A stretch of 64,000 nt of DNA, from the NCBI GenBank assembly GCA_021773135.1, contig JAJFKP010000005.1, positions 62,001-126,000 of the forward strand, written 5' to 3'. The notes beneath the pieces were generated by a model. The model did no database searches. It had not been told where the DNA came from and saw nothing but the letters and a program-made list of their open reading frames with translations. Below are positions 44,021 to 53,377 of the stretch, piece after piece. This DNA is from Woeseiaceae bacterium (GTDB lineage: Bacteria; Pseudomonadota; Gammaproteobacteria; Steroidobacterales; Woeseiaceae). Each line of letters begins with the position of its first letter. Within the stretch, counting starts at the first letter, position 1. The position numbers and the translations under genes were made by a program.

Positions 44021-45052
44021 ATGAACAAGCAACCCGACCCGAGTCACATCATGCAGACAGCGACAGCTTTCTGGGCCTCAAAGGTCTTGCTCACTGCCGT
44101 GGAGTTCGATCTGTTCTCAGTTCTTGCAAAGGAATCCATGACTGCAATGCAACTGGGTGAACGATTGAACATTCATCCCCGCGGTCGCTTTGACTTTCTC
44201 GACGCGCTAGTTGCCCTGAAATTTCTCGACAGAGACGGCGACGGGCCTGACGGACTGTACCGAAATACGCCTGAAACAGACGCCTTCCTGAATAAAGCCA
44301 GTCCTGCATACATAGGCGGACTGCCTGAAATGCTAAATGCCCGTCTCTTCGGTTTCTGGAATGAACTAGGCACTGCTCTCAGAACGGGAGAGGCTCAATC
44401 TGAAGCAAAGATTCATGGTAAGCCGATATTTGAAGAATTGTATGCGAGTGAGTCGAGCCTGGGAACCTTCCTTGAAGCGATGACCGGTTTTCAATTCGCC
44501 AACTTCCTGCAACTTGCCGAAAAATTCGATTTTTCGCGGTTCAATTCCGTATGCGACGTTGGCGGAGCATTGGCATTGCTCTCTCGAACGGTAGCCTCTA
44601 AACACGATCATTTGGTGTTTAATACTTTCGATCTTCCACCTGTAGCACCTCTCGCGCAAAAACAAATCGACGCAGCAGGAATGACAGATCGAATCTCGGT
44701 TGTCTCCGGCGACTTCTTCCGCGACGAACTACCGAAGGCTGACGTGATAACTATGGGCAATATCCTCCATGACTGGAACCTGGAGAAAAAGAAAGTTCTG
44801 ATACAGAAAGCGTATGACGCACTGCCGGCAGGTGGCGCATTCATAGCCGTTGAGAATCTAATTGACGATGCACGACGAGAGAATGCGTTTGGATTGTTAA
44901 TGTCGCTTAACATGCTGATCGAGTTTGGAGATGCATTCGATTACACGGCTGCCGATTTTCGTGCATGGTGCTCCGAAGTCGGTTTTTCGGATTTCGACGT
45001 GATTCCACTCGCCGGACCAACGAGTGCAGCTGTTGCCTACAAAGGCGTTTGA
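44021..45052 (+). CDS. SAM-dependent O-methyltransferase-like protein
   Basis: A 343-residue protein of the class I O-methyltransferase family that includes acetylserotonin and hydroxyneurosporene methyltransferases. The N-terminal dimerisation/winged-helix part (residues 1-100) precedes the SAM fold. Motif I reads CDVGGALALL, where the family normally has DVGGGxG, so cofactor binding may be altered. Later motifs VVSGDFFRDELPKADVITM and LHDWNLEKKKVLIQK are intact; His in LHDW is the usual catalytic base. Substrate unknown. GGAG precedes the ATG at suitable distance. Confidence 0.85.
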   Translation: MNKQPDPSHIMQTATAFWASKVLLTAVEFDLFSVLAKESMTAMQLGERLNIHPRGRFDFLDALVALKFLDRDGDGPDGLYRNTPETDAFLNKASPAYIGGLPEMLNARLFGFWNELGTALRTGEAQSEAKIHGKPIFEELYASESSLGTFLEAMTGFQFANFLQLAEKFDFSRFNSVCDVGGALALLSRTVASKHDHLVFNTFDLPPVAPLAQKQIDAAGMTDRISVVSGDFFRDELPKADVITMGNILHDWNLEKKKVLIQKAYDALPAGGAFIAVENLIDDARRENAFGLLMSLNMLIEFGDAFDYTAADFRAWCSEVGFSDFDVIPLAGPTSAAVAYKGV

Positions 45053-45061
45053 CGATCGCTA

Positions 45062-45112
45062 ATGGTCGCAGCAACTCGGGACGGCTAGTCCTATAAGATG
45101 CTGCTTGCGACC
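45062..45112 (+). repeat. Diverged copy of the dispersed repeat
   Basis: ATGGTCGCAGCAACTCGGGA, then CGGCTAGTCCTATAAGATGC, then TGCTTGCGACC. It begins 9 nt after the methyltransferase stop and has the same order of segments, but similarity is modest. Confidence 0.5.
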
Positions 45113-45140
45113 TTTCTCGGAAGATGCGCGGTTAACTAAC

Positions 45141-45380
45141 ATGAATGCCAAAAATTGCTCGAACAGTTTTCGCTTTCGATTAGCCATTTCTGCCGAAGAA
45201 TACCTGGCTTATTATAAAGGCAGCGCACAAGTTGTAGTGGCACGCTCTGAAGACGATAAAACCATTCGTTTTCCCGCCAGCGCAATACGGAAGTTTGTTA
45301 CGCACGATGGTATTTTCGGCCGCTTTGAGATTACTTTTGATAAGAACAATAAACTGATTGGAATCCAGTCGATAAATTAG
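45141..45380 (+). CDS. DUF2835 family protein
   Basis: A 79-residue protein with the DUF2835 pattern: RFRLAISAEEYLAYYKGSAQ, then IRFPASAIRKFVTHDGIFG and RFEITFDKNNKLIGIQSI. The family is small, cytoplasmic and of unknown function, found mainly in gammaproteobacteria. The ATG at 45141 is chosen; the longer frame uses a TTG inside the repeat. Confidence 0.85.
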   Translation: MNAKNCSNSFRFRLAISAEEYLAYYKGSAQVVVARSEDDKTIRFPASAIRKFVTHDGIFGRFEITFDKNNKLIGIQSIN

Positions 45381-45602
45381 AATTATTACGGCGGCCACCT
45401 CAATTCAATACTACCCAACTTGATAAGCCAGTAATAACCGTGCGTTTTTCCACAGGCAGCGATACATTAGATGGCAGCTGTTGGCGAACTGGGCATAGTC
45501 GAAGACATTTTGGGCTGTAACCGAAGGCCGCTTACGGGTGACGCGTAGGTTTGGTGGACACATTCATTCACGTGGGGTTTGGTTATTTCTTTAACGGCCG
45601 CC
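45381..45602. other. Intergenic, no gene seen
   Basis: About 220 bases before the next repeat, and 170 more after it before the LysE gene. No coding frame is supported. Confidence 0.4.
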
Positions 45603-45656
45603 GGTGGCCGAAATCAGCCGCTGGGTTGCTAAACTGAGGGACTGCGATTGATTCAA
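45603..45656 (+). repeat. Dispersed intergenic repeat copy
   Basis: GGTGGCCGAAATCAGCCGCT, then GGGTTGCTAAACTGAGGGAC, then TGCGATTGATTC. Among the copies closest to consensus. Confidence 0.85.
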
Positions 45657-45822
45657 GGCGGGCGTTTCACTGGATCTGAGTTACTGTCAGTGAGACCGTG
45701 AAAAATCTACCCTTTTGAGGAGTTGCCTGACAATGGGCTAGGTTAAAGTCGTGCGAACGGCCAGTAAACAACTGTCGACTAACTACTCTGATTATAGGAT
45801 CGTGTGGCTCGAGGAGGTTGGA

Positions 45823-46455
45823 ATGCCGAATGCAACGTTGATGTCAGGATTTATTGCCACAGCTTTGGTGGTATTGCTGATTCCTGGACCGGGTGTCATG
45901 TACGTAGTGGCGCGTAGCGTGGGGCAGGGACATCGCGCAGGTTTGGCGTCGGCGCTCGGACTGTCTTTTGGCGCGCTTGTGCATGTGGCTGCGGCGACCG
46001 CTGGACTATCCGCTATCGTACTTGCGTCGGCCACAGCCTTTGGAATGGTTAAGGCATTAGGTGCCGGCTACTTGATCTATCTAGGCGTAACTACGTTGAT
46101 TGCAGGTCGCCCGTCGACCAACAGGGAGATCTCCGGCCCTGAACCACTGTCTCGTCTCTTTACGGATGGAGTGATAGTTAGCGTCTTCAACCCAAAAATT
46201 GCGGTGTTCTTTCTAGCGTTCTTACCGCAATTTGTAGACTCGAACGGCGGACCAGTGTCGCAACAAATCCTGCTTCTCGGCGTTATTTACGCTGGGTTAG
46301 CGCTCGTTACTGATAGCGCCTACGTCCTTTTGGCCGGAACGTTGCGGCGCTGGCTTGGTGGTCGAGTGATGCAGGGACCGTTGCCGCGTTATGTGAGCGG
46401 AAGCCTTTACTTGGGATTAGGCATAACGGCGGCATTTACCGGCAGGCGGGATTAG
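45823..46455 (+). CDS. LysE/RhtB-family amino-acid exporter
   Basis: A 210-residue inner-membrane protein with six hydrophobic helices. The N-terminal signature LLIPGPGVMYVVARSVGQGH is typical of LysE/RhtB translocators, as are GAGYLIYLGVTTL and FNPKIAVFFLAFLPQFV. Such proteins export amino acids or homoserine-like compounds. The ATG at 45823 has GAGGAGG 6-7 nt upstream, so the longer frame is not used. Confidence 0.9.
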   Translation: MPNATLMSGFIATALVVLLIPGPGVMYVVARSVGQGHRAGLASALGLSFGALVHVAAATAGLSAIVLASATAFGMVKALGAGYLIYLGVTTLIAGRPSTNREISGPEPLSRLFTDGVIVSVFNPKIAVFFLAFLPQFVDSNGGPVSQQILLLGVIYAGLALVTDSAYVLLAGTLRRWLGGRVMQGPLPRYVSGSLYLGLGITAAFTGRRD

Positions 46456-46528
46456 CCTGACGGGTTACAGCAAAGAGACCGGCGTATCGAAGAACACGTC
46501 AGTGTGGAGGTAATGGGCCGACCTGCAT

Positions 46529-46600
46529 TTGGCCGAAGTCAGTTATTCGCTGAAACCAACCACTGGGCTGCGCACCTACCTGGAAGTTGCTATCGGCCCG
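46529..46600 (+). repeat. Dispersed repeat, extended or doubled copy
   Basis: TTGGCCGAAGTCAGTTATTC is followed by a second core, GAAACCAACCACTGGGCTGC, so two half copies seem joined. It lies 73 nt after the LysE stop; the remaining 310 bases to the next gene show nothing. Confidence 0.65.
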
Positions 46601-46910
46601 CAGTGGCGATAGTTGACGCTCGAAATACTCTCCCGAAATCCTTCACGTCACGAGCCTCAGCTCGATTACGGACTATTTGAACTCTCGCAGTAACTCGATG
46701 AGAAAATAGCAAGTACTGATTCCGATTCAAAGCGACCTACCCTCGGGGAAATGAGGGCAAAGTCGTCGCGGCTATTCATGGCAATACAGCAACCTGTAAC
46801 ATAGGTCACATATTGAGCTGCCAGACTGGCGAGTGTTTGCTCTCGATCCGAAGCAGCCGTGGGCCGATTGTGAGCTGGTATATTCCGTACGTATTGTGAA
46901 CTTCACATCA

Positions 46911-47438
46911 ATGACACTCTCGCTGGCCGCATCCGCGTTTCTCGTAGTTGCTATTGTCGTGGTCGCTCGTAATAAACCTGGTTACAAACACGTTAAGCAT
47001 ACGATCAGCGAACTGGGAGAATCCGGGTCCGCGCAAATGCGACGGGTTTCTCTCGGTGTGTTTCTCCCGGTGGGCGCAATCCTGGCGATTGTCGCTTGGC
47101 TACAGCACACGTCCAACACTCCCATCGCGGCACTTTCAGCATCACTAGCAGCTGGATACGTGACCAGTGGTTTGTTCCCTTGTGACCCAGGGTCGCCGAT
47201 ATCCGGCTCAGTTCGACAGATGATGCACAATTTGGGCGGCGGGATTCAATATGTCGGTGGCGCCCTATCATTGCTATGGATTGCTGAGACTGCGGGACCA
47301 GTTTTCAAGATTACAGGATTGCTCGTTGCTGTTTCCGCAGTCCTTTTGTCATTGGAGAGTCAAATCCGAGGACTTATCCAGCGGATAGCAGAGGCGTGCC
47401 TGTTTGCAGGTTTGATCGCAGCGTTGCGGATGGCATGA
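46911..47438 (+). CDS. DUF998 membrane protein
   Basis: A 175-residue protein with about five to six helices. The DUF998 motif NKPGYKHVKHTISELGESGS follows the first helix, and FPCDPGSP with SVRQMMHNLGGGIQYV follows the third. The family is uncharacterised. The start is uncertain: ATG 46911 gives a first helix directly, while GTG 46896 and GTG 46833 are longer options without clear ribosome-binding sites. A repeat begins 11 nt after the stop. Confidence 0.8.
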   Translation: MTLSLAASAFLVVAIVVVARNKPGYKHVKHTISELGESGSAQMRRVSLGVFLPVGAILAIVAWLQHTSNTPIAALSASLAAGYVTSGLFPCDPGSPISGSVRQMMHNLGGGIQYVGGALSLLWIAETAGPVFKITGLLVAVSAVLLSLESQIRGLIQRIAEACLFAGLIAALRMA

Positions 47439-47449
47439 TTGGACGCTAT

Positions 47450-47494
47450 TGGTCGAAACCGGATGCTAAACTATCGAGAGATCGCTTCTGACCC
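47450..47494 (+). repeat. Short copy of the dispersed repeat
   Basis: TTGGTCGAAACCGGATGCTA followed by AACTATCGAGAGATCGCTTC. The middle hairpin is missing. It is the right-most copy, 11 nt after the DUF998 stop. Confidence 0.7.
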
Positions 47495-47613
47495 CAAACG
47501 AAGACAGGTAGGTTTGGTGGTCTGTGCTGCGGCAGATGCCTGATGCGGGAGAAGTGGACCTTCAGACCTTACGTTTCCCGGGCGATAGCAGAGTATCGTG
47601 CGGCGATGGAAAT

Positions 47614-48147
47614 ATGGAATCACAGAAACTAAATGATTGGCTACAAGTAGTTGGAGCGGGCGGGATTATTGCGTCGTTGGTCTTCGTCGGGGTCCAACTT
47701 AAGCAAACACAAGAAATTGCAATAGCAGCGCAGTATCAGGCACGCCATGAGTCGATTGTCGAAACCTTGCGGTCTTTCATCCAAAGCGATACCGCTCTGA
47801 GGCTATACGGGAATCAATTGGCGCAGTTCCTTCAACAAAGACCCGACGTTTCAGCAGAGATCAGAGCCTTGGTTAGTCAGCAACCAGTCGAGGAGCTCGC
47901 GCTGCTTTCATTGGGCGCGCAGATTGACTTGAAGTCAGCGGACAACCTGTATTACCAGTTTCAATCCGGCTTCCTCACCGAAGAGTCTTGGTTGGGGTTT
48001 AGGGAAGAGTTAAAATTTGCACTTGCGCAGCAACCTCCGGCATCTGCAATGCGCGCAGTCTATACCGATACTCGGATGATGCAGCGAGAGTCATTCAGGG
48101 AATTTGTCGATGACTTGATTGCGGAGATCGATTCTGCCGCCAGGTAA
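47614..48147 (+). CDS. Small membrane-tethered protein, function unknown
   Basis: A 177-residue protein. One N-terminal helix (about residues 10-28, VVGAGGIIASLVFVGVQL) is followed by QTQEIAIAAQYQARHESIVE and a helical soluble domain. It resembles the broken gene at 36781 in layout (hydrophobic helix, then a Q-T-E stretch). This type is common as a hypothetical protein in marine accessory regions. The ATG at 47614 (MESQKLNDWLQ) is preferred to a longer frame. Confidence 0.72.
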   Translation: MESQKLNDWLQVVGAGGIIASLVFVGVQLKQTQEIAIAAQYQARHESIVETLRSFIQSDTALRLYGNQLAQFLQQRPDVSAEIRALVSQQPVEELALLSLGAQIDLKSADNLYYQFQSGFLTEESWLGFREELKFALAQQPPASAMRAVYTDTRMMQRESFREFVDDLIAEIDSAAR

Positions 48148-48854
48148 GTTGGGATAGTCTAACGGACGAGTATTTAGCTGGCATTGAATCGGCCAGGAAA
48201 GTTCTATTGATGTCCGAATTTGGCACAACGGCCCCGCTCACAAAATCCGGCCACCTAAGACCATCACGAACGACCGTTTCTGGCCCAGTCTGGCTGAAAA
48301 GACAAACCCATCTCCAGCAACAGAGCAATATACGCTTTGCTTTCTTGTCAGCCCGGTCCACCAACGCGCAATTCGCCTCGCAGATTGTTGAACACAGCGC
48401 GAAATTCGTCTTCTGCACTGCATTGTTTGCAAGTCTTACGTTCTATATCACCTATAGTCTTCTCTAGAGACGATACTCAGCTAGACGGTTCTTTTTCATC
48501 TCTGCTTCTCAAACCAGGGGGAGCAAAAACTCTCCTTCAAATCAGCGTTACCTCTGTTCGATAGGTGCTGACGGAAAATTGTACAAGAAGTCAGTACATG
48601 TCCGGAAATTCCTGAATCGTAAAGACAATGATTTACGGGCGTAACTTAGACAAGATTCGTCATTAAACCGACAACGCTTTGTATCGCCCTAATTCCCAAG
48701 CGACGAACTGTTCTTCAAGGTGATTAATCTATCGTCAGGAGCTATATTAGCGCACTAACTTCTGCACAACAGTCGCTTGACAGAATCGTCGCATCGACCG
48801 AATCGGATGTCTAAATCAGCAGATTTAAATGAATCAATGAAAGGCAGAAAAATA
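48148..48854. other. Intergenic, right border of the accessory island
   Basis: About 700 bases. No gene with support, and no further repeat copies beyond 47.5 kb. Confidence 0.4.
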
Positions 48855-50186
48855 ATGATAAACAATTTCGCTACTACTATTAGAAAAGTGTCTATATTTT
48901 TTTCGGCGTTACTGTTCGTCTTCAGCTACGCCGATGCAACATTTGCCAACGGCTTCAATGGGCATTCTGCAAAAATGCGCCTGACGCTTGAAACGCCAGG
49001 CGCCTCATATACCAGGATTCGTCGCCGCAATGGAATCACCACGTTTGACTACAGAAACCGCAGCGGATTGCTGACGACTACTCAGTGGCCGCTGATCCTG
49101 CGACTTGAATCTGGCAGCGCGCTGACCTTCGTTAAGGAGTTTTTTAACAAGCAGAATCGCGAGGCACTCGTTCTGCGTGATCCTGACGATTGCCTGGTCC
49201 TTACATCATTGATTGACGACATCGCGGGCCTGAACAAGATGGCGTTCGACGAGAATTGTGCGGGACTTGCAGAAGACGAAACCTACCTCGAGGTTCAGAC
49301 AGAAAAGTTCGATACCTTTGAGTTGTTGGACAATCAAAACACCGGAAACGACTCGATTCAAAAGCGATTGATCGATAATGAATGCGGTGGTCAGCCAGAG
49401 ACAAGCAATGTTGCCTGTCTGCGCATGGAGGACGGCAAGTTGCAGCCGGTCGGGCCGAAGACGGGCGGGCAGGAGTCTGATGGATACGGCTATGGTGCGG
49501 ATGACGATGCGAGCGGAATGGTGGTCATGCTCGATATCGGTGGTGCACGGGTGTTCGATCCAATTACCTTTGATCAGAATCCCTATGTTTTGCGTAATAT
49601 GGCGGGTTTGATCAATACCGTTTCGGAAGAGTTGTTAACCGGCTGGCGGAAAACGGCCATTACGATGACGACCCATACCCTGGCGGGCTATGCAGAACCA
49701 ATCGCGATATTCGATTTTTCCGTTACGGATTCAAAATATGCCGGCTATAACGCGCTTGTTCGAATCGACAGTGGGCCGATAGTTCCTTTTAACTACGAGT
49801 CGGATTTTCCTCTAAATGACGACAACTCGAAGTCAACATTCAATCCGTTCTACGATGAAATTCTGGCGCAGATTTATCCCGTCAAAGTGACGCTGCGCGC
49901 TGTTGCCGTTTCCGGCGAGGCGCCGGATTTCATCGACGACATGGATTACGACGGCAATTTTACCGCTGCCGATGTTCAGCTTGCTGGGTACACATTGATT
50001 TCGAACGAGATCAAAACGACACTTAGACTGACGGATGACAATCTGTTGGCTGACACGCCGAATCCGAAATGCCCGCCACGCACGGTGCTCTACCTGGATC
50101 TGGATGGAGACATGGCATCTGGCGCACCGCAGAAGCAATGCAAGGGCACGTCAAGCTCGACACGTACGAGACGTGTACCGCGTTAA
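48855..50186 (+). CDS. Exported protein with calcium-site-like motifs, function unknown
   Basis: A 443-residue protein with a signal peptide (about residues 1-32, ending ATFANG). Near the C-terminus DDMDYDGNFTAADVQLAGY resembles an EF-hand or dockerin-type calcium loop, and DLDGDMASGA is a second Asp-rich loop. The acidic stretch YGYGADDDASG in the middle may also bind metal. I recognise no catalytic domain. ATG 48855 has AAAGG about 10 nt upstream; ATG 48837 is an alternative. It converges with the large TPR gene; the two overlap by 4 nt at their stops. Confidence 0.7.
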   Translation: MINNFATTIRKVSIFFSALLFVFSYADATFANGFNGHSAKMRLTLETPGASYTRIRRRNGITTFDYRNRSGLLTTTQWPLILRLESGSALTFVKEFFNKQNREALVLRDPDDCLVLTSLIDDIAGLNKMAFDENCAGLAEDETYLEVQTEKFDTFELLDNQNTGNDSIQKRLIDNECGGQPETSNVACLRMEDGKLQPVGPKTGGQESDGYGYGADDDASGMVVMLDIGGARVFDPITFDQNPYVLRNMAGLINTVSEELLTGWRKTAITMTTHTLAGYAEPIAIFDFSVTDSKYAGYNALVRIDSGPIVPFNYESDFPLNDDNSKSTFNPFYDEILAQIYPVKVTLRAVAVSGEAPDFIDDMDYDGNFTAADVQLAGYTLISNEIKTTLRLTDDNLLADTPNPKCPPRTVLYLDLDGDMASGAPQKQCKGTSSSTRTRRVPR

Positions 50187-53023
50187 TTCTGGCCAAGCAG
50201 AGACTGAATTCGACGCATGGCCGGATGTTGTGATGAAACATCTGGCCATGCAGCTACGAACGCCGAAGCCATGGCGACGGCCTCCGTGGTGCGCCCTTCT
50301 GCCGCAAGGATCTCAGCCTCCAGCAACATTTTCAGCCTGCGATCGTATTCCAGGTCAAAACGGGGTTGATTGGCATCGAGATTGCCGATTCCGTTGAGCA
50401 CGCTCAGTGCGGCCGTCGCATCTCCCGCGGCCGCGTGGGCTTCAGCCAGGCCAAGCTCGTAAATCCGGTAGGCGTAGTGATCGGGTGTCGCTATTGCGCG
50501 TTCAATGGTACTCACCGCCAATATGGCATTCTCCGCAATCATGTTAATGCCGGCAAGGTAGTGTGCCGCAGCATTGCGATCGTGATCGTTTACTGTGTCA
50601 GGTTCAATCTTCAATGCCCACAGCGTTTCAAGAATATTTGCAAAAGCATTACTGTCATTGTTTAACAGTGCAATTTGAGCCAGGAAGAAATTGGCTCGGG
50701 TCGGGTACTGGGCAGCTGGCGTATTGTCTGCGGCAATAGTAAGCAACTCCACTGCGCCGTCCAGATCGCCAAGATCGATGAGCACCTCCGCCATTACTGT
50801 AATTGCCAACGCCTCGCGAAAACCCTCGTTCCGGATATCAGGTTCCAGGCGCTTGAGCGTGTCAAAAGCTTCCTGTGGTTTGCCTCTGGCGCGCGAGGCG
50901 TATGCGTAGTCGAAGCCCGCGTCGATTCTGTAGTCAGCGGCAATTTCAGTGTTGCCAATCATGTTCTTCCACAGCGACATGGCATCGTCAATGCTGCCTT
51001 CAAAATAGGCCATTCGAGCCAGCCCGAGCTGCGGCATACCCATGTTAGGTCGAATAACAAGCGCCTGTTGATACTGTGCTTCTGCTTCAGTGAATCTGCG
51101 TTCGCGGCTTGCCAGTTCGCCCAGTAAGGCGTGCGGGTAGGGGTCATTGGGCCGCATTGATACATATTTCGCCAAAGATGTCCGGGCACCTTCTGTGTCG
51201 CCGACATCAATCTGCCGCTCGCCCAGTGCCATCCAGGAAACTGCTTCCTGTGGATGCAGTTCAATAAGCTGCTCAAGCTGTTTTACCGATGCCTCGTTCT
51301 GGTAATCAAGCCAATATGCTTCTGCGAGATTCTGATGGGCCTCAGAATCAAAAGGAAATTTCGATACGGCTTCCGAAAATACGCCGATAGCCGCCCCTGC
51401 ATCGCGGTTCCCGGTGAACTTGTGTTTCGCTCCCCGCACGTACAGGCTTTCGCGTTCACTCAGCGAACTCAGGTCGATTGTATCGAGCAACTGAACAGCT
51501 TCCCGGTTCCTTCCGGTTGCCTCGAGAATTTGCGCCAGACGATACCTGGCCATGCCGAAATTCGGTGCCGCATCAACGGCGGCCTGCAAGAGTTTGGTTG
51601 CGTTTTCATAATCGTATGCGATTAGATAGTCGAGACCGCTGACATACAGTTCATATGCCTGCAGATTTTCCGCGGCAAAATCGGCGGCCAGGTGACCAAC
51701 CTGACTCACATAAGGAAGATTCAGGGTCTGTTTAAGTCGCCGAACGAGCTGTGCGGTGCCGGCGATCGCCTCTTCGACAGACGATGCTTCGATTCGATCG
51801 CCTGGAATGATAGTGCCGTTGTCCAGATCCTGGATATGGACACTGATTACGATGCCCGACGCTGTGCTCATATAGTCGCCGGCAATAAGGTAATCAACGC
51901 CGGCGTCTTTCGCCGCCTTGGCCAGGTTTTGGTTTGACTCAGTCTCAGAATTGAGAGACTGCAATGCTGCCAGTGAATAAACCACGGTCAATGGCGAGTC
52001 AGCCATCGAATCGCGGAGCAGGTTAGCAATTCCCTGGCCCAGCCAGTCCAGCGACGCATCACCAACTCGTTTGGTGAGTTCTGCTACGGCGATAACCGGC
52101 TGCGACTTTATCGCCGAACGGCTGACAACTCGATTTTCGGCTGGCGGTTCAAAGATTGTCGTTCGGACGCTCCAAAGTACCGTCGCAGAAATTATCGTGG
52201 CGACGCTGACCACTGCAAACTTCAGCCAGCGCCCGGTTTTTCTCGAATAGCCGGAGTCTGCCGTTTTGACAAGTCCGTCCGGACTCAAATTGACAGACCA
52301 CGTCAACAACATCGCGAGAGGGAAGCCGACAATGAGTAAGATAATTATTGAGCGCAATACCCAGCTCGGTGTGTTGAACACCGGCAGAATAGTGTCGCTG
52401 GCCTGAACCAGCAGCCAGGCAGCGACAAAATAGGCACCAGCAGAGCGAAAAATACGACGACGAAACAGCTCCGATAATACGTCTCGAAAAGGTTTCCTTT
52501 CCGAGCTATCGACCACACGATAGACGTTGATCGGATGCAGTACGTTCTCTATTGCGTGTTTGCCACTGTAAACAAAGCCGGAGTCAACTTTGCCTTCCAG
52601 CTGCTCGTGCACAGCCGAGGAGATGATTATCTCCCCCGGTTGCGCAAGATTTCTCAGGCTGATGGCAATATCAAGACCGTCACCCGATACGCTTTCGTCA
52701 TCCAATAGAATTTCGCCAAGATGAATGCCGGATTGAAGGCGTACTGGCGGGCCGGCTGTGGAGTCGGTGTCCGACGTGTTGGAAAGATTTTGCAGTACTG
52801 CCGCGGCACGAATGGCATTTACGGCGTTAGGAAATTCAGCGTTGAGATCGGGGCCCGCCCTGGTGATCAGGTTGCCTTCGAATTCGGCTACGAGCGCAAC
52901 AAAATTATCTCGCAGATTGCTCAACAGCAATTGCACGTTTTCGTCGGGCGACACCGTAAGGTGGCTATAGCCAGAGATCCTGGTCGCTAGAACCGTCGAA
53001 GTTTTCCTTTGTTTTGGCAGCAT
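50183..53023 (-). CDS. Degenerate-cyclase, membrane, TPR signalling protein
   Basis: A 946-residue protein. Residues 1-170 match class III nucleotide cyclase domains (VLATRISGYSHLTVSPDENV, GIHLGEILLDDESVSGDGLD, AQPGEIIISSAVHEQLEGKV). The metal-binding Asp residues appear lost: the usual TDIVGYS reads TRISGYS and the usual GDG reads GPD, so it is probably a non-catalytic sensor domain. Two or three helices follow (about 190-290), then a FlgO/TolB-like domain (PVIAVAELTKRVGDASLDWL) and about ten TPRs to the C-terminus. It is a signalling or scaffold protein of unknown partner. Confidence 0.85.
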   Translation of the reverse strand: MLPKQRKTSTVLATRISGYSHLTVSPDENVQLLLSNLRDNFVALVAEFEGNLITRAGPDLNAEFPNAVNAIRAAAVLQNLSNTSDTDSTAGPPVRLQSGIHLGEILLDDESVSGDGLDIAISLRNLAQPGEIIISSAVHEQLEGKVDSGFVYSGKHAIENVLHPINVYRVVDSSERKPFRDVLSELFRRRIFRSAGAYFVAAWLLVQASDTILPVFNTPSWVLRSIIILLIVGFPLAMLLTWSVNLSPDGLVKTADSGYSRKTGRWLKFAVVSVATIISATVLWSVRTTIFEPPAENRVVSRSAIKSQPVIAVAELTKRVGDASLDWLGQGIANLLRDSMADSPLTVVYSLAALQSLNSETESNQNLAKAAKDAGVDYLIAGDYMSTASGIVISVHIQDLDNGTIIPGDRIEASSVEEAIAGTAQLVRRLKQTLNLPYVSQVGHLAADFAAENLQAYELYVSGLDYLIAYDYENATKLLQAAVDAAPNFGMARYRLAQILEATGRNREAVQLLDTIDLSSLSERESLYVRGAKHKFTGNRDAGAAIGVFSEAVSKFPFDSEAHQNLAEAYWLDYQNEASVKQLEQLIELHPQEAVSWMALGERQIDVGDTEGARTSLAKYVSMRPNDPYPHALLGELASRERRFTEAEAQYQQALVIRPNMGMPQLGLARMAYFEGSIDDAMSLWKNMIGNTEIAADYRIDAGFDYAYASRARGKPQEAFDTLKRLEPDIRNEGFREALAITVMAEVLIDLGDLDGAVELLTIAADNTPAAQYPTRANFFLAQIALLNNDSNAFANILETLWALKIEPDTVNDHDRNAAAHYLAGINMIAENAILAVSTIERAIATPDHYAYRIYELGLAEAHAAAGDATAALSVLNGIGNLDANQPRFDLEYDRRLKMLLEAEILAAEGRTTEAVAMASAFVAAWPDVSSQHPAMRRIQSLLGQN

Positions 53024-53377
53024 TCTACGGATCGCCCGGCGCCATGCCCCAGTGCATACGCTTGCTATTCCTCAGTACTATAGCTGGTGTGCTACCTGAT
53101 ACCCAAGAGCGCCATAGAATCCACCGCAAACAGCCGCAATTCCTGAGTTTACAACCAATGTACGGCGATCCTGCGAAAGCGAAATACCGGGTTCAGGCGC
53201 GATCCGCAGACTTGAGCTAGAGCGCATTATTCCTTCGAATCAGGACGGATCAAAGGTGGCGGATTTATTTGCAGGCCGTCAAGCGCATCCAAATGAACAA
53301 ACCGGACCCCATAGTAGACACCTCAGCTCATGAAGCCCGGCTGAAAGAATCGCCACTTCAGTAAACTAGCGTTCGCT
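53024..53377. other. Intergenic, no gene seen
   Basis: About 350 bases upstream of the TPR gene and downstream of ridA. It must hold the promoter of the large TPR gene; no specific site was recognised. Confidence 0.4.

Noticed and set aside
35546-47494. Integron attC array
   Set aside because: The repeats follow genes in one direction as attC sites do, but I could not find the paired RYYYAAC and GTTRRRY core sites or a long imperfect stem in any copy, and no integrase gene is in the window.
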